Notes: generated by a model not told the origin, from the letters alone. A stretch of DNA of 54,483 nucleotides from SIG299 sp964632165 (GCA_964632165.1 CAZWCZ010000009.1:1-54483); one strand, 5' to 3'; positions 44,501 through 52,529 are shown, counted from the stretch's first letter. Made by a program: numbers and translations.

Positions 44501-47500
44501 ATATCTGATGGAAGACTGGTTGCATCCAAACCTGAAGGGAATGCAAGTTGTAGCAAATACATTTGTTTCTGCGTTAAGACGCAATAGCAGTCTGTTTGAA
44601 GAAGACTATGCAGAAATCGAGTATGATCTGGATGGAGTTACGGCACTGGAAGGAGTAGACCGTACTGCAATAATAGGTCAGAGTTTTGAAGCAGATTTGA
44701 AACTAAAGGATGAAACCAGAATTCTGCAGGTTACAGTTAAGATGAATGGTGAAGATATCACGGAGAGTTGCTATCGTAGTGCAGAGAGTTCACGGTATGG
44801 AACGGTAGGACGGATTGTGATCGATGACGTGACCGGAGACATTAGCATTGAAGCAATTGCACATAAGCATGTCTATACGAGTGTTCTGACAGAACCTACT
44901 TGTACGGAGGAAGGATATACAACTTATACCTGCTCTTGTGGTGATGTTTATATTGCAAATCGAGTACCGGCAAACGGACATAGTCACACAACAAAAGCTT
45001 CTGCAGTTATGGCACTGGAAGCTACATGTACTGTAGCAGCAAGATATTATGTTCAGTGTGATAACTGTAACGATATAGACCGAAGCAAAACAGTATCTGT
45101 CGGGACTCCAAATGGTCACAGTTACAAACAGCAGATCATTGGAGAGAAACTGTCGGATGCAACATGTACGGCAAAAGAAAAACATTATATTAAGTGTGAT
45201 AACTGTGATTTTGAGGATACTACTCAGACCATAGAAGTTGGAGAACTGAAAGAACACAGCTTTACGACAAAAGCTTCCTCGAAAGTATTTAGTGAAGCTA
45301 CCTGTACATCGAAGAAAGTAGTGTACGTTCAGTGTGACAACTGTTCTACGGTCAGCGAAAAGATAACAGTGGAAGTTGGAGAACTGAAAGAGCACAGTTA
45401 TCTTAATAATATTGACTCTGGAAGAATAGCAGAAGAAGCATCTTGTACCGAGGCACAGAAAAACTATGTACGGTGTGATAACTGTGAGCACATAAGCGAA
45501 ACACTGACGGTATCGCATGGAACGAAGTTAGGGCATAGCTTTACGAATGAGCCTTCGGATGAAAAGATAAGTGATGCTACTTGCACGAAAGCCGCAGTAT
45601 ATAAGGTAAAATGCGATTACTGCGATGCAGTGAGCGAAATTGAAACAATTGAAGTGGGTCAGGCAACCGGACATTCGTTTACACAAAAAGATACAGACAG
45701 CAAGTATCTAAAATCAGAAGCGACCTGTACGGAAGCTGCAGTGTACTATTACAGTTGTTCTGTCTGCGGATTAAGCTCTAAGGGAGAAATAGGTGAAAAT
45801 ACATTTGTAAGCGGCACGCCTAAGGGACATACTTATAAGCAAAAGGCATCGGAAAAGCTTTGTAGACCTGCAGATTGTGAAAATGCAGCCAGCTATTATG
45901 TAGAATGTGAATACTGTGATGAAATCAGTAATTCCATCTTGGTAACAGTCGGCACACCGCTGTCGCATAAGTATGGTGAAATTACTTATACATGGAACAG
46001 CGATCATACAAGTTGTACTGCGGAGAGAAGCTGCACAAATGCCGGATGCAGTCATAAGATGGTGGCAGTATCAATTCATGTGGATGATAGCATACATGAA
46101 AATGCAACTTGTGAGAGTACAGGAAAAACAAAGTATGTAGCAAAGTTTGCAGAATCCTGGGCGACCGAATGTACGGATATAGTCAGTGACATTCCGATAA
46201 TGGGACATCAATGGGTTACCGATTATAAGTGGAGTAATACAGAAGAAGGATGGATTTGTATTGCTGAACGTGTATGTAAGTATGATGCAAGTCATAAGGA
46301 ACAGGCAATTGCTGAAATAACTTCTTTTGTATCTCAGGAAGCGACCTGTACGAAAGTCGGTAAAACAACCTATACGGCCGTTTTTGAAAAGGAATGGACA
46401 GAAACACAAACGAAGATCCTTTCTGACATACCGGCAACCGGACATGAGTATGTTCTGAAGAATTATCAATGGAGTAGTGATGGCACAAGCTGTATTGCAA
46501 AAGGAGAATGTGCAAGATGCGGTGATTTAAAGGACGCAGTGGCACAGATTACTTCTAACGTAACGAAGAAAGCGACCTGTACGGAGGCAGGGGCAACAAC
46601 CTATACGGCTGTATTCCATGTGAAATGGGCTGCAATGGATAAAAAGGAAATTGCAGATATTCCTGCGACACAGCACAAGTGGAATGTAAGTTATCAGTGG
46701 AAACAGATTAATGGAGAATGGACTTGCACGGCAAAAGGAATTTGTGAAAATAATGCGGCTCATGTGGAAGAAATTGTTGCAAAGGTAACTTCTGAAGTAG
46801 TTAAAAATGCAACATGTACAGAAACGGGTAAAACGGCTTACACAGCAAAATTTGCAGAGTCCTGGGCAGCGACACAGAGTCAGACGTTGGAGGATATTCC
46901 GGCGAAAAACCATGATTACGGAGAAGTTGTGTATACATGGAACAGTAGTTATACGACTTGCACGGCGAAGCACGAATGTAAATCCTGTGAACATTCGGAA
47001 GAAGTATCAGCAGAGGTTTTGAAGGAAGTTACAAAGAAGGCAACTTGTACAATAGCAGGAGAAACGACATATACGGCAAAGTTTGCAAGGGAATGGGCAG
47101 TAACTCAGATGAAAACCAATGCAGACATATCTGCAACCGGTCATACATTCCAAGAAGCAATTTACAGTTGGAGTGAAGATCATACAAGCTGTATGGCAAG
47201 ACGCAGCTGCAAATCCTGTGAATTTTTCGAAGAAATAAAGGCTGAGATAAGAACACAGGTTGTGAAAAAAGCGACGTGTATGGAAAACGGAAGTATGGAT
47301 TATACGGCGGTGTTCAAGCCAGTGTGGGCAGCAACACAAAAAATATCAGCAGAGATTACAGCAGAAGGTCATACACCGGTAGTTGATCCGGCAGTTGCAC
47401 CAACCTGTACAAAGAGTGGTAAGACAGAAGGAAGTCATTGTTCTGTCTGTGGAGTTGTAATCAAAGGACAGGAAGGAATCCTGGCAACCGGTCATACATC

Positions 47501-50500
47501 GGTAGTTGATTCGGCAGTTGCACCAACCTGTACAAAGAATGGTAAGACAGAAGGAAGCCATTGTTCCGTCTGTCAGGAAGTTTTGGAGGCACAGCAGGAA
47601 GTCAAAGCAATTGGTCATAAAGAAGTTCTTGTGGAAGAGATGCCGGCTACCTGCACACAGGATGGTCACGGAGAAGGGAAAAAATGTAGTGTTTGCGGAG
47701 AGTATACGGTAATACCGATTGTAAAAAAAGCAACGGGGCATTCCTTAGTATATGTAGAAGCAAAACAGCCTACGTTGGGATGCGTCGGATGGGATGACTA
47801 TGAGAAGTGTCAGAGATGTAAGTATACGACCTATGTTGAGATTCCGGCACTGGAAATTCCGGCAATTGACAATTATGATTCCTTTATGGAAAGTCTATAT
47901 TGGCTGGAAATGGTTGCACAGGAATACTCCAGAAAGAATCCGGGAAAAGATCCTTTGGCGCTGGTTATTAAATATATCCGTACCGGTGTAGATCGTTACA
48001 ACTCCGGTTCCTGGGGAATCATGGCCGGGTATGAGGATACGAATTTTGCGGCATATGTAAAACAGGTGCAGGATGATACGAACATTCAGATCAGTGACAT
48101 AAGTCAAATGATCAATATTGTCGGACTGAAAGATATTGAAGAATTTTATCTGCCAAATGGTGACTGGACTGATTTTGGTCATATGTTTGGTATGATGGAT
48201 ATCAGCTACCACAACAATTTCAGTCAGAACCATATCGATGTAGCAGGATGGGGCGGCGACTTAGTCGATTTACTAAGTGCAGCAGACAGACATAATGTGA
48301 CTGGAAGCTTGGATGAAATGAGCAAATATATCCGTGAAAATATTTTGTTGTATGCATTGGACGGAGAATCGGATCTGTTCAGTCAGACGGATATGTACGG
48401 TGACATGGATGGATTATATATCATCGATCAGTTACGGGGTATGGAATATGAAGCAGATGTTCTTGGGGCTATATTACGTTCTTATTTTACAGAGGATTTA
48501 AGTGATGAGTCACGAGCAGAGTATTACTTAAAGAACAGATTGGATGGAGTATCTATCCGCAATGCTGTGCGCGAAGCAGTTTATAATGCTTATATTGGAA
48601 ACAAGGTTATTACAACACTTGAGAATACCCGAGAATTTACAAGCAGTAATCTTGATGAATTGAGGAAGGCATGTTGCTATGCGTTTGCGGATTATGTCTG
48701 TGAACTTGCCGGTGATTATGTAGATGTAGCTGAAAATACATATTATACGGATTTCTTATCTACAACATCGACATTGGCTCCTGGTATTACGCAGGAGACT
48801 CACTATGCCACATCTGCGGACGGCAAGCAGATGATTTACTACATTGCAACAGCGGACATTACCCGTGATGATGTATTTGTGTACGCTAACTATAATGAAA
48901 ATGATCCTGGTCTTGGTTGGAAAATGTCCAGAGTGGAAGATCAGATGATGGCAGCACAGGAGAAATACGGGGATCCGGATAGTGAAGAATATATCCCTAA
49001 TTATAATGTGATTGCAGGGATTAATGCAGATGGTTTTAACATGAATACAGGCGAACCAATGGGACTTTTGATCATGAATGGAGTTAAGTATCAAAATGTA
49101 AGTGGATCAGGTTTCTTTGCAATTACGAAAGAAGGAAAAGCAATTCTCGGAACTACAGCAGAATGGAATGCATTGGATGAAAGTTCCATTCAGGAAGCAG
49201 TAGGAGGATTCGGAACCATCCTTGTTAAAGATGGCAAAGTTGCGGTAACTGCGACAGGTAATTATTACGAGAACAGAAATCCACGTACAGCAGTTGGTAT
49301 TACAAAGAGTGGGAAAGTAGTATTTATGGTACTCGACGGGCGTCAGGAACCGGATTCCTGCGGTGGAAGCATGGAAGAAATCGCACATATCATGCTGGAA
49401 GCAGGTTGTGTAGATGCAATCAATCTGGATGGCGGAGGTTCTACCACATTTATTGCAAGACCAGAGGGCTCAGATACACTTGAAGTAATCAACAGTCCTT
49501 CTGACGGATATGCACGTTCTGTCAGCTCCACCTTGATGATGGTTTCTACAGCGGCAAGTTCTACTGCATTTGACCATGCGGTTTTGTCGGGCAGTTATAA
49601 CTACATGACCGTTGGAAGCTCTCAGAAAATCACGGCAAAAGGTGTCAGTGCGACGGGAAACACTGCAGAAATTCCGGACGGAGCATATTGGGCAGTAGAT
49701 GATGAAAATGCAGCAACCATTACTGAAGAGGGCATTGTGACTGCAAGGCAGCTTGGTCAAATCACGATCAATCTGATGTTAGAGGATCAGGTAATCGGCA
49801 GTAAAGTGCTGAATGTAGTAACACCTACTAACATTTATTTTACTAAAACGAATGTAAATGTGGTCTATGGACAAACGGTTGATTTGCCGATAAAAGTTTT
49901 GTATGAGGGCAAGGAAACAGCTGTTATTTCTGACGATATTGCGTTTACATTGAGCAATGAAAATGCTGGAACCGTGTCTGGTCTAAAATTTACCGCAATT
50001 GAAAGTAGTGTAAAGACTGTTACAATATCGGCTAAATTGGAAAATGTGCCGGGTGCTGAAGCAAGCTTGATTATAAATCTGTTCCGACAGGGTGAGGCAA
50101 GTTTTGACTTCGATCAGACAGAGACTGGAGACAGACAGTTTGCATGGATCAGAGAAGTGTTGAATGCAAAAACGGAGGATAATATTCTGTATGAAATTAT
50201 TGATACCGATAAGGATATGCCAACAGAGTATACGTTTGCTATTGACATGACGCAGATACCAATTCCTAGTCAGCTGGAAGAATTGACATATATGTTGCCT
50301 GGTTCGGATCTAGAAGGAGCATCAGCATGGACGTTTTTATTACAGCTCGCAGAGCGTGTCAGCACGCTGACAGAGGTTACTCCTGTATTTACGGTAGATG
50401 AAAGGTTTGATATTGATGTATCGGAGATACAGGTAGTCAATGATTATTTTTACCTGACAGATGCTGAGGTCAATGGAAATGAAGTAAAGCTGACACTGAA

Positions 50501-52529
50501 ATGGAAGAATCAGACGCAGGCAATCGATCCGGAAACAGCAAATCCATTATGCATTCTCAATGGATTAAAGCTGACACCTAAAGCAGACGCGGATTGGGGA
50601 ACTGCAGGAAAAATTAGTGTTACAAATAAGGGAACGATCAGTTATAAGATTTATCTGCGGGCTAATGCATTATATAGCTTTGCATGTAAGGAAGAAAACC
50701 AACAGGTTTATGGATTACATCCTTTTGTTAATAATGATGTTATTGTTGCAGGAAGTCCAGAAAGCGGTGCATGGTTCGGCGATACGTATAAAGAGTTTAC
50801 GGACAGTTATACCTTGTCGAAAAATGCAAGAGAAGGCTGGAACAATGAAGAGGTCGGATATGCTTATTACATTGCCGGTCAGCGCTTGACAGGAATTCAG
50901 CAGATCGAAGGCATTTATTACAAATTTGATGAAAATGGAATCAATGTCGGAAAAACACCGTATACCGGTCTGCTTACAAAAGATAATGGAAAACTTTATT
51001 ATTCCCGAAGCGGTCTGTTGTTATCCGGTTGGATCAGTATTGATGAAAATTACTACTATTTTGGCAATGAGTATTATGCTTTGACCGGAGTGCAGTATAT
51101 TGGAGGTCAGGAATTTGAGTACACATTTAATGAAGAAGGAATTCTTGTTAAAGGTGCTTGGATTACAGAAGCAGAAGGAGTTTCCTACTACTGGGCAGGA
51201 AGTCGTGTTGAGAGAACATATCTGGATATTGACGAAAAGACGTACTATTTCAATTTTGATGGTTACATGGTAACAGGGCTTTATCGTATTGAAATCAAAG
51301 GTAATAGCGGAGAAGCAGCATGGTATCTATTTGATGAACAGGGTGTTCTGATAAAGGAAGACGGACTTAAAAAAGTCTATGATGATACTTACTATATTGT
51401 TGACGGATTCCCGGTTGCTGCTGGACTGGTTCGAGATGCAGAAGGAAATTATTATTACATTGCGAGCACATTGAAGGCAGTTAAGTCTAAGGAATACTAT
51501 ATAAGTAAGACAAATGGCTTGCTGACAAATGGAATCTATACCTTTGATGAAAATGGAATCATTGTTTTTAATAGCGAAAAGAATGGAATAGTAAATGAAA
51601 ACGGAACACTGTATTACTATGTAAATGGTGAGAAGCAGTATGATCTGGGAATGATCAAGATCAAGGTAGATGGAAAAACAAAGTACATTTATGTCAGATC
51701 AGGCGGTCAGCTTGCAGTAGGCTCGTACTATATCTACAAAGGAAACGGCATTGTAGCAAACTGGAAGACACAGGAGTTTGACGAGAACGGATACTGGTTA
51801 GGAGCTTTAGAGGAACCTGAGGAAACACCGGTACCGACACCAACATCAAAGCCAACACCGACAGCAGTACCGACAGTGGAACCAACGGCAATACCGACAG
51901 CAATGCCGACAGTGGAACCGACAGCAATACCGACAGCAATGCCGACAGTGGAACCAACGGCAACACCGACAGCAATGCCTACAGTGGGACCAACGGCAGC
52001 ACCAACAGCAACACCAACCTTGACTCCGGAAGAAACACCGGGAGAAAAGACCGGAATCGTAAATGAAAACGGGACACTGTATTATTATGTAAATGGTAAG
52101 AAGCAGTACGATCTGGGAATGATTAAGATCAAGGTAGATGGAAGGACAAAGTACATTTATGTCAGATCAGGCGGTCAGCTTGCAGTAGGTTCGTACTACA
52201 TCTATAAAGGAAACGGTATCGTAGCAAACTGGAAGACACAGGAGTTTGATGAGAACGGATACTGGATTACTGATGAGCCGGATGAGATAAAGAATGGGAT
52301 CGTAAACGAAAACGGAACGCTGTATTACTACGTTAACGGTGTGATGCAGTACGATCAGGGAATGATCAAGATCAAGGTAGATGGAAAAACAAAGTACATT
52401 TATGTCAGATCAGGCGGTCAGCTTGCAGTAGGCTCGTACTATATCTACAAAGGAAACGGCATTGTAGCAAACTGGAAGACACAGGAGTTTGACGAGAACG
52501 GATACTGGATTAGAAGAACGTTACGATAA
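35595..52529 (+). CDS. giant secreted multidomain surface protein with Cys repeats, SGNH esterase, phosphodiester glycosidase and wall-binding repeats
   Basis: This is a 5,644-residue protein. A signal peptide ends near residue 31, followed by a His/Asp-rich patch (HDHDHEHMHDDE, about 38-50). Residues about 160-800 look like beta-sandwich and beta-solenoid material. Residues about 812-2725 hold about 28 Cys-containing repeats, with an InlB/Flg_new-like domain near 1710-1780. An SGNH hydrolase sits at about 2728-3005 (LGDSITAFSDYSNG, YMGTNDFKW, DWLHPNLKG). About 17 more repeats span about 3092-4085. A helical domain follows (about 4095-4385). A NAGPA-like phosphodiester-glycosidase domain is at about 4390-4650 (GINADGFNMNTGEP, NPRTAVGITKSGKV, INLDGGGSTTF). 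Then come Ig-like domains, YYY-type wall-binding repeats (from about 5080), a PT linker and two more wall-binding units. No LPXTG sorting signal is present. It follows licD by 26 bases with AAAGGAG. Confidence 0.93.
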   Translation: MKKAILMRICSLMLVVSMILPMLPTKAAEAALLTETEHDHDHEHMHDDESEGNGGGSSETEYTKGTAAQIITYMGNVLDLLSITNGMSREEMTAALSSASDDDFLEAMELMQEVEELLPGLSEVETALLQQFDSYTTYMIFQGMLDEMYGTEMLATTYSVLSISSSSSNWLGRASASISESEKKITFSGKSSIVGVYYTYTIKNTSSKTIILTFTYTASGKTIESGLAGTSGSYRGSLNSGESLTIITEESQSSFELVLTNVEATEASESANVTINYDSSLGSVTAGGSAVSSGQTILVSGVDGINLTAIPNNGVPFLGWINTETWQVITEPTAYKPAEDVTIMPVFVSTDTEAWFMSKDGTYLSNDLHAIVTKASTIVLAADGTLSEGSYTIPSGVTLLIPFDDSHTLYTDKPGYTNSGNNDSWIEPTAYRTLTMEDGAHLIVEDGGAISLSAKFYAAHSPSKGAGAPTGPVSFIYMENGSRIEVNGGGMLYAWGYITGSGEVIAHNGADIYEFFQIMDFRGGSQSANMKYEVFPLSQYYIQNIEVPLTLEYGARESAYTGFHMSIGDVSAHDVTFISAESGSMFTMDEGSRIVKWYDGTTDRLVVDSYGDISISGISMKIGGAYGSIKSSEYALPINSNISITVHSGTITIDQKIALLPGASITVEEDGICKLAEGQSVYIYDADQWGGYCGSGNEWLIPILYAPGKEYVRTKSDLTDAEIYVNGGTLDASRGYVYTTESGANVHASDGAVVKANKGSETLTYQLIYGDKNTWSEISITSAKLKNGDGTYMQSTTNTYYYEDGKWHCSTDASCDGKGHSWDTGKQTKDPTCSEEGEKLYTCTVCGDTKTEKVAKSNHQWIEKADDSYLKVDANCMAATEYYKSCSVCGATSQGTVEEATFFNGDKAAGKHIGTLGNWIITETEHYKEWSCCHGKEQEGSHTGGNATCMELAICSVCGGFYGTYAAHDYQNKAEASYLRSEATCTNAAIYYKSCKHCGASAKDDETVAEKTFESGDKLEHAWKISYVWSDDCRECTATKVCTNGCGTTDTKTVTDIHVETEVSTCVQEGSETYTADFGTGWGGKRTKTKSLPLADHSFTNRQGSLKQEATCTEAGLYYVKCDNCEKESKEVTISVGSPAGHTYSASYEWGKDHSTCTATGTCTRCGDVVTAAATITSKEEHGSCMEEGTKTYTASFAEDWAKTQYANEKTEAKGHQYAEFKAEWTETGTSWKCIATRTCGECGYSETAESTDVSADILQKPTCTKEGTTVYTAIFTENWANEKVFTKEVTTAALEHDWDDGKVTTKPTCTESGIRTYTCKNAGCGQTKTEKEPATGHKMQDVPAKEATCTEAGYTAHKKCSNCDYTEEKTVLPALNHEHAIWYSEKAATCTESGQKAHYYCADCEAYLEDDRTTVTIPEALIISALGHETIYHQKVEASCLAVGTVEYWSCERCKKNFRDEKCTNEITDLTIPKNEHNMEYHTEVGSTCTEPGTHEYWFCLECKKNYGDAKGSVVLSDLTISAKGHSLNKVEAKEADCINDGTEEYYFCLSCKKCFTDESASAETTIRECFIPKKEHQYGEVTYEWNQTNTSCTATRTCTECHGTLEEGIQAETVTAVTSISNPATCLLEGDSLYTATFAADWAEEQKKEVKGNVAINPANHASSKYEYIMNADGKTHKVLHSCCKEIVHETENCSYENGNCKFCGSEQKITVTWVVGDHTTTSVVDYGSSLSKENPEKAHEEEHHYVFVGWAETDGGDVVEIGTATKNVTYYAVFRQESHTVDHGAEDISKRHDCTICGRKNVEGHTYDNGTCTENKKCQFCGTELANSAMGHQFNTYIKTEFYQDASGIWWCKITSECSRENNCSEKRYYVERATEEEGSRVEPTCFDDGKVTLNADFDMSSYEDWSGPSSYHFEKEITLHASGHTLVKTGYKAPDCMTEGTEAYWTCSVCENVYSDENAEHPTTVEAQKISKADHTWDTGTRTIAPTCTEDGEKTFTCTVCKKATKTEAIDALGHDWKDVVEIPATCYSTGVSAYQKCERCQEENGKSILPKKEHTYGVVSFVWEKVSDGKLICTATRSCEAAGCTEQENGHIQKEQATVQAKQTKAPTCTEEGTITYTASFDADWVNAALNAMSQEERLEKVIKTETIEKAEHSYVITHRWSADENGAVCIADRYCSVCKAHEYSNAVIDTDRTDATCLMQGKIVYTVQSFDEKWAEAEEAGSKEVILKALEHDWKETGRKDATCTLDGSISYQCDRTDCKETKTEIIKALGHDLVYTDKVEPTCTATGSAAHAKCQRKGCGYEVTDGTEIPALGHDWDVSYDWNDDHTACTASAKCSRCPEEDSEEANVIVDVVDSTCTATGLKTFTASFSKEWTEEQTATELIVKQEHTFNNQVPGNLKSPANCESAAVYYVKCDHCDHVSETVTVSVGEKRAHSWNETQYSWDIENKVCTATHTCKYGDCEATETATQKQFTVDETKRPSCTEDGKKIYTVEFEEEWAGNRTKEEVWKAVGHQYDGSVTFVWSDNGSVCTANRICGSCNETESVRAIKIERSRTEAKNCGEKGYTTFIAVFDVDWAQPEDADKKVIYDANALEHSYGQTEYIWSELAEGVRTCTAIRTCTVCNENTAGHNQEAVAQATGQIYLAPTCQQTGKTTYTVTFDQEWAKAQVKTFEDIAAVACEEGNSAITISPHYKTEGEKTYYCKWCNGVVRKETIEPTGKLYISVLGDSITAFSDYSNGLAAEEVNTTLTGGKVWFPMDRGYDSEGNLIDKAGEIVAADQIWIYRAAKTLGAEVLVNNSWSGSAVQFWQYGASGIWEDRCVQLHANTGSLAGYDPDIIAVYMGTNDFKWVEGITGQEPVDADNNTINVNLGSYADTMKKAQNGTLNRENPETTMDAFYVAFEKMSERYPDSEIYVLGLLQFKATKNQPTEFNDDIEKMAAKFGCVFVNLEECGIESDEKSFEYLMEDWLHPNLKGMQVVANTFVSALRRNSSLFEEDYAEIEYDLDGVTALEGVDRTAIIGQSFEADLKLKDETRILQVTVKMNGEDITESCYRSAESSRYGTVGRIVIDDVTGDISIEAIAHKHVYTSVLTEPTCTEEGYTTYTCSCGDVYIANRVPANGHSHTTKASAVMALEATCTVAARYYVQCDNCNDIDRSKTVSVGTPNGHSYKQQIIGEKLSDATCTAKEKHYIKCDNCDFEDTTQTIEVGELKEHSFTTKASSKVFSEATCTSKKVVYVQCDNCSTVSEKITVEVGELKEHSYLNNIDSGRIAEEASCTEAQKNYVRCDNCEHISETLTVSHGTKLGHSFTNEPSDEKISDATCTKAAVYKVKCDYCDAVSEIETIEVGQATGHSFTQKDTDSKYLKSEATCTEAAVYYYSCSVCGLSSKGEIGENTFVSGTPKGHTYKQKASEKLCRPADCENAASYYVECEYCDEISNSILVTVGTPLSHKYGEITYTWNSDHTSCTAERSCTNAGCSHKMVAVSIHVDDSIHENATCESTGKTKYVAKFAESWATECTDIVSDIPIMGHQWVTDYKWSNTEEGWICIAERVCKYDASHKEQAIAEITSFVSQEATCTKVGKTTYTAVFEKEWTETQTKILSDIPATGHEYVLKNYQWSSDGTSCIAKGECARCGDLKDAVAQITSNVTKKATCTEAGATTYTAVFHVKWAAMDKKEIADIPATQHKWNVSYQWKQINGEWTCTAKGICENNAAHVEEIVAKVTSEVVKNATCTETGKTAYTAKFAESWAATQSQTLEDIPAKNHDYGEVVYTWNSSYTTCTAKHECKSCEHSEEVSAEVLKEVTKKATCTIAGETTYTAKFAREWAVTQMKTNADISATGHTFQEAIYSWSEDHTSCMARRSCKSCEFFEEIKAEIRTQVVKKATCMENGSMDYTAVFKPVWAATQKISAEITAEGHTPVVDPAVAPTCTKSGKTEGSHCSVCGVVIKGQEGILATGHTSVVDSAVAPTCTKNGKTEGSHCSVCQEVLEAQQEVKAIGHKEVLVEEMPATCTQDGHGEGKKCSVCGEYTVIPIVKKATGHSLVYVEAKQPTLGCVGWDDYEKCQRCKYTTYVEIPALEIPAIDNYDSFMESLYWLEMVAQEYSRKNPGKDPLALVIKYIRTGVDRYNSGSWGIMAGYEDTNFAAYVKQVQDDTNIQISDISQMINIVGLKDIEEFYLPNGDWTDFGHMFGMMDISYHNNFSQNHIDVAGWGGDLVDLLSAADRHNVTGSLDEMSKYIRENILLYALDGESDLFSQTDMYGDMDGLYIIDQLRGMEYEADVLGAILRSYFTEDLSDESRAEYYLKNRLDGVSIRNAVREAVYNAYIGNKVITTLENTREFTSSNLDELRKACCYAFADYVCELAGDYVDVAENTYYTDFLSTTSTLAPGITQETHYATSADGKQMIYYIATADITRDDVFVYANYNENDPGLGWKMSRVEDQMMAAQEKYGDPDSEEYIPNYNVIAGINADGFNMNTGEPMGLLIMNGVKYQNVSGSGFFAITKEGKAILGTTAEWNALDESSIQEAVGGFGTILVKDGKVAVTATGNYYENRNPRTAVGITKSGKVVFMVLDGRQEPDSCGGSMEEIAHIMLEAGCVDAINLDGGGSTTFIARPEGSDTLEVINSPSDGYARSVSSTLMMVSTAASSTAFDHAVLSGSYNYMTVGSSQKITAKGVSATGNTAEIPDGAYWAVDDENAATITEEGIVTARQLGQITINLMLEDQVIGSKVLNVVTPTNIYFTKTNVNVVYGQTVDLPIKVLYEGKETAVISDDIAFTLSNENAGTVSGLKFTAIESSVKTVTISAKLENVPGAEASLIINLFRQGEASFDFDQTETGDRQFAWIREVLNAKTEDNILYEIIDTDKDMPTEYTFAIDMTQIPIPSQLEELTYMLPGSDLEGASAWTFLLQLAERVSTLTEVTPVFTVDERFDIDVSEIQVVNDYFYLTDAEVNGNEVKLTLKWKNQTQAIDPETANPLCILNGLKLTPKADADWGTAGKISVTNKGTISYKIYLRANALYSFACKEENQQVYGLHPFVNNDVIVAGSPESGAWFGDTYKEFTDSYTLSKNAREGWNNEEVGYAYYIAGQRLTGIQQIEGIYYKFDENGINVGKTPYTGLLTKDNGKLYYSRSGLLLSGWISIDENYYYFGNEYYALTGVQYIGGQEFEYTFNEEGILVKGAWITEAEGVSYYWAGSRVERTYLDIDEKTYYFNFDGYMVTGLYRIEIKGNSGEAAWYLFDEQGVLIKEDGLKKVYDDTYYIVDGFPVAAGLVRDAEGNYYYIASTLKAVKSKEYYISKTNGLLTNGIYTFDENGIIVFNSEKNGIVNENGTLYYYVNGEKQYDLGMIKIKVDGKTKYIYVRSGGQLAVGSYYIYKGNGIVANWKTQEFDENGYWLGALEEPEETPVPTPTSKPTPTAVPTVEPTAIPTAMPTVEPTAIPTAMPTVEPTATPTAMPTVGPTAAPTATPTLTPEETPGEKTGIVNENGTLYYYVNGKKQYDLGMIKIKVDGRTKYIYVRSGGQLAVGSYYIYKGNGIVANWKTQEFDENGYWITDEPDEIKNGIVNENGTLYYYVNGVMQYDQGMIKIKVDGKTKYIYVRSGGQLAVGSYYIYKGNGIVANWKTQEFDENGYWIRRTLR
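38030..43770 (+). repeat. Cys-repeat array, block 1 (about 28 units)
   Basis: Units of about 45-80 residues in two alternating forms were counted by hand. One is xATCTxxGxxxYxCxxCG, zinc-ribbon-like with two cysteines plus a CxxC. The other is xATCTxxGxxTYTAxFxxxWA, where the CxxC is replaced by an aromatic motif and an upstream YxWxxxxxxCTAxxxC half is present. His-containing linkers such as GHxW separate them. The units are diverged, so this is an old array. Confidence 0.85.
44880..47850 (+). repeat. Cys-repeat array, block 2 (about 17 units)
   Basis: The same two unit types as block 1 resume after the SGNH domain. The first seven or eight are the form ending YxxCDNCxxxSxxxxVxVG, the next six are the TYTAxF form, and the last three are the EGSHCSVC form; two of these (about 47380-47600) are nearly identical in DNA sequence, a recent tandem duplication. 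Confidence 0.85.
51585..52508 (+). repeat. three 71-residue C-terminal wall-binding units
   Basis: The 213-base units 51585-51797, 52053-52265 and 52296-52508 each encode GIVNENGTLYYYVNG ... EFDENGYW. Units 1 and 3 are identical over about 147 bases of their second half, while unit 2 has several silent changes. This points to recent gene conversion or duplication. Units 1 and 2 are separated by the PT linker. Confidence 0.95.
51870..52013 (+). repeat. 36-bp tandem repeats coding a Pro/Thr linker
   Basis: Four in-frame 36-base units encode PTVEPTAIPTAM or close variants. They form an extended linker in the giant protein between wall-binding units 1 and 2. Such low-complexity tandem DNA is prone to copy-number change. 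Confidence 0.9.

Noticed and set aside
44790..45518. Long Cys-rich minus-strand open frame (242 codons) and many others opposite the giant gene
   Set aside because: They mirror the repeat units on the plus strand, lack ribosome sites and have no family resemblance; they are shadows of the repetitive codon pattern.
38030..47850. Repeat array considered as CRISPR or other non-coding repeat
   Set aside because: Units are diverged, in frame with a single long coding sequence and have no regular identical repeat/spacer structure.
52400..52529. LPXTG sorting signal at the end of the giant protein
   Set aside because: The C-terminus ends YWIRRTLR directly after a wall-binding unit, with no LPXTG, hydrophobic stretch or anchor tail.
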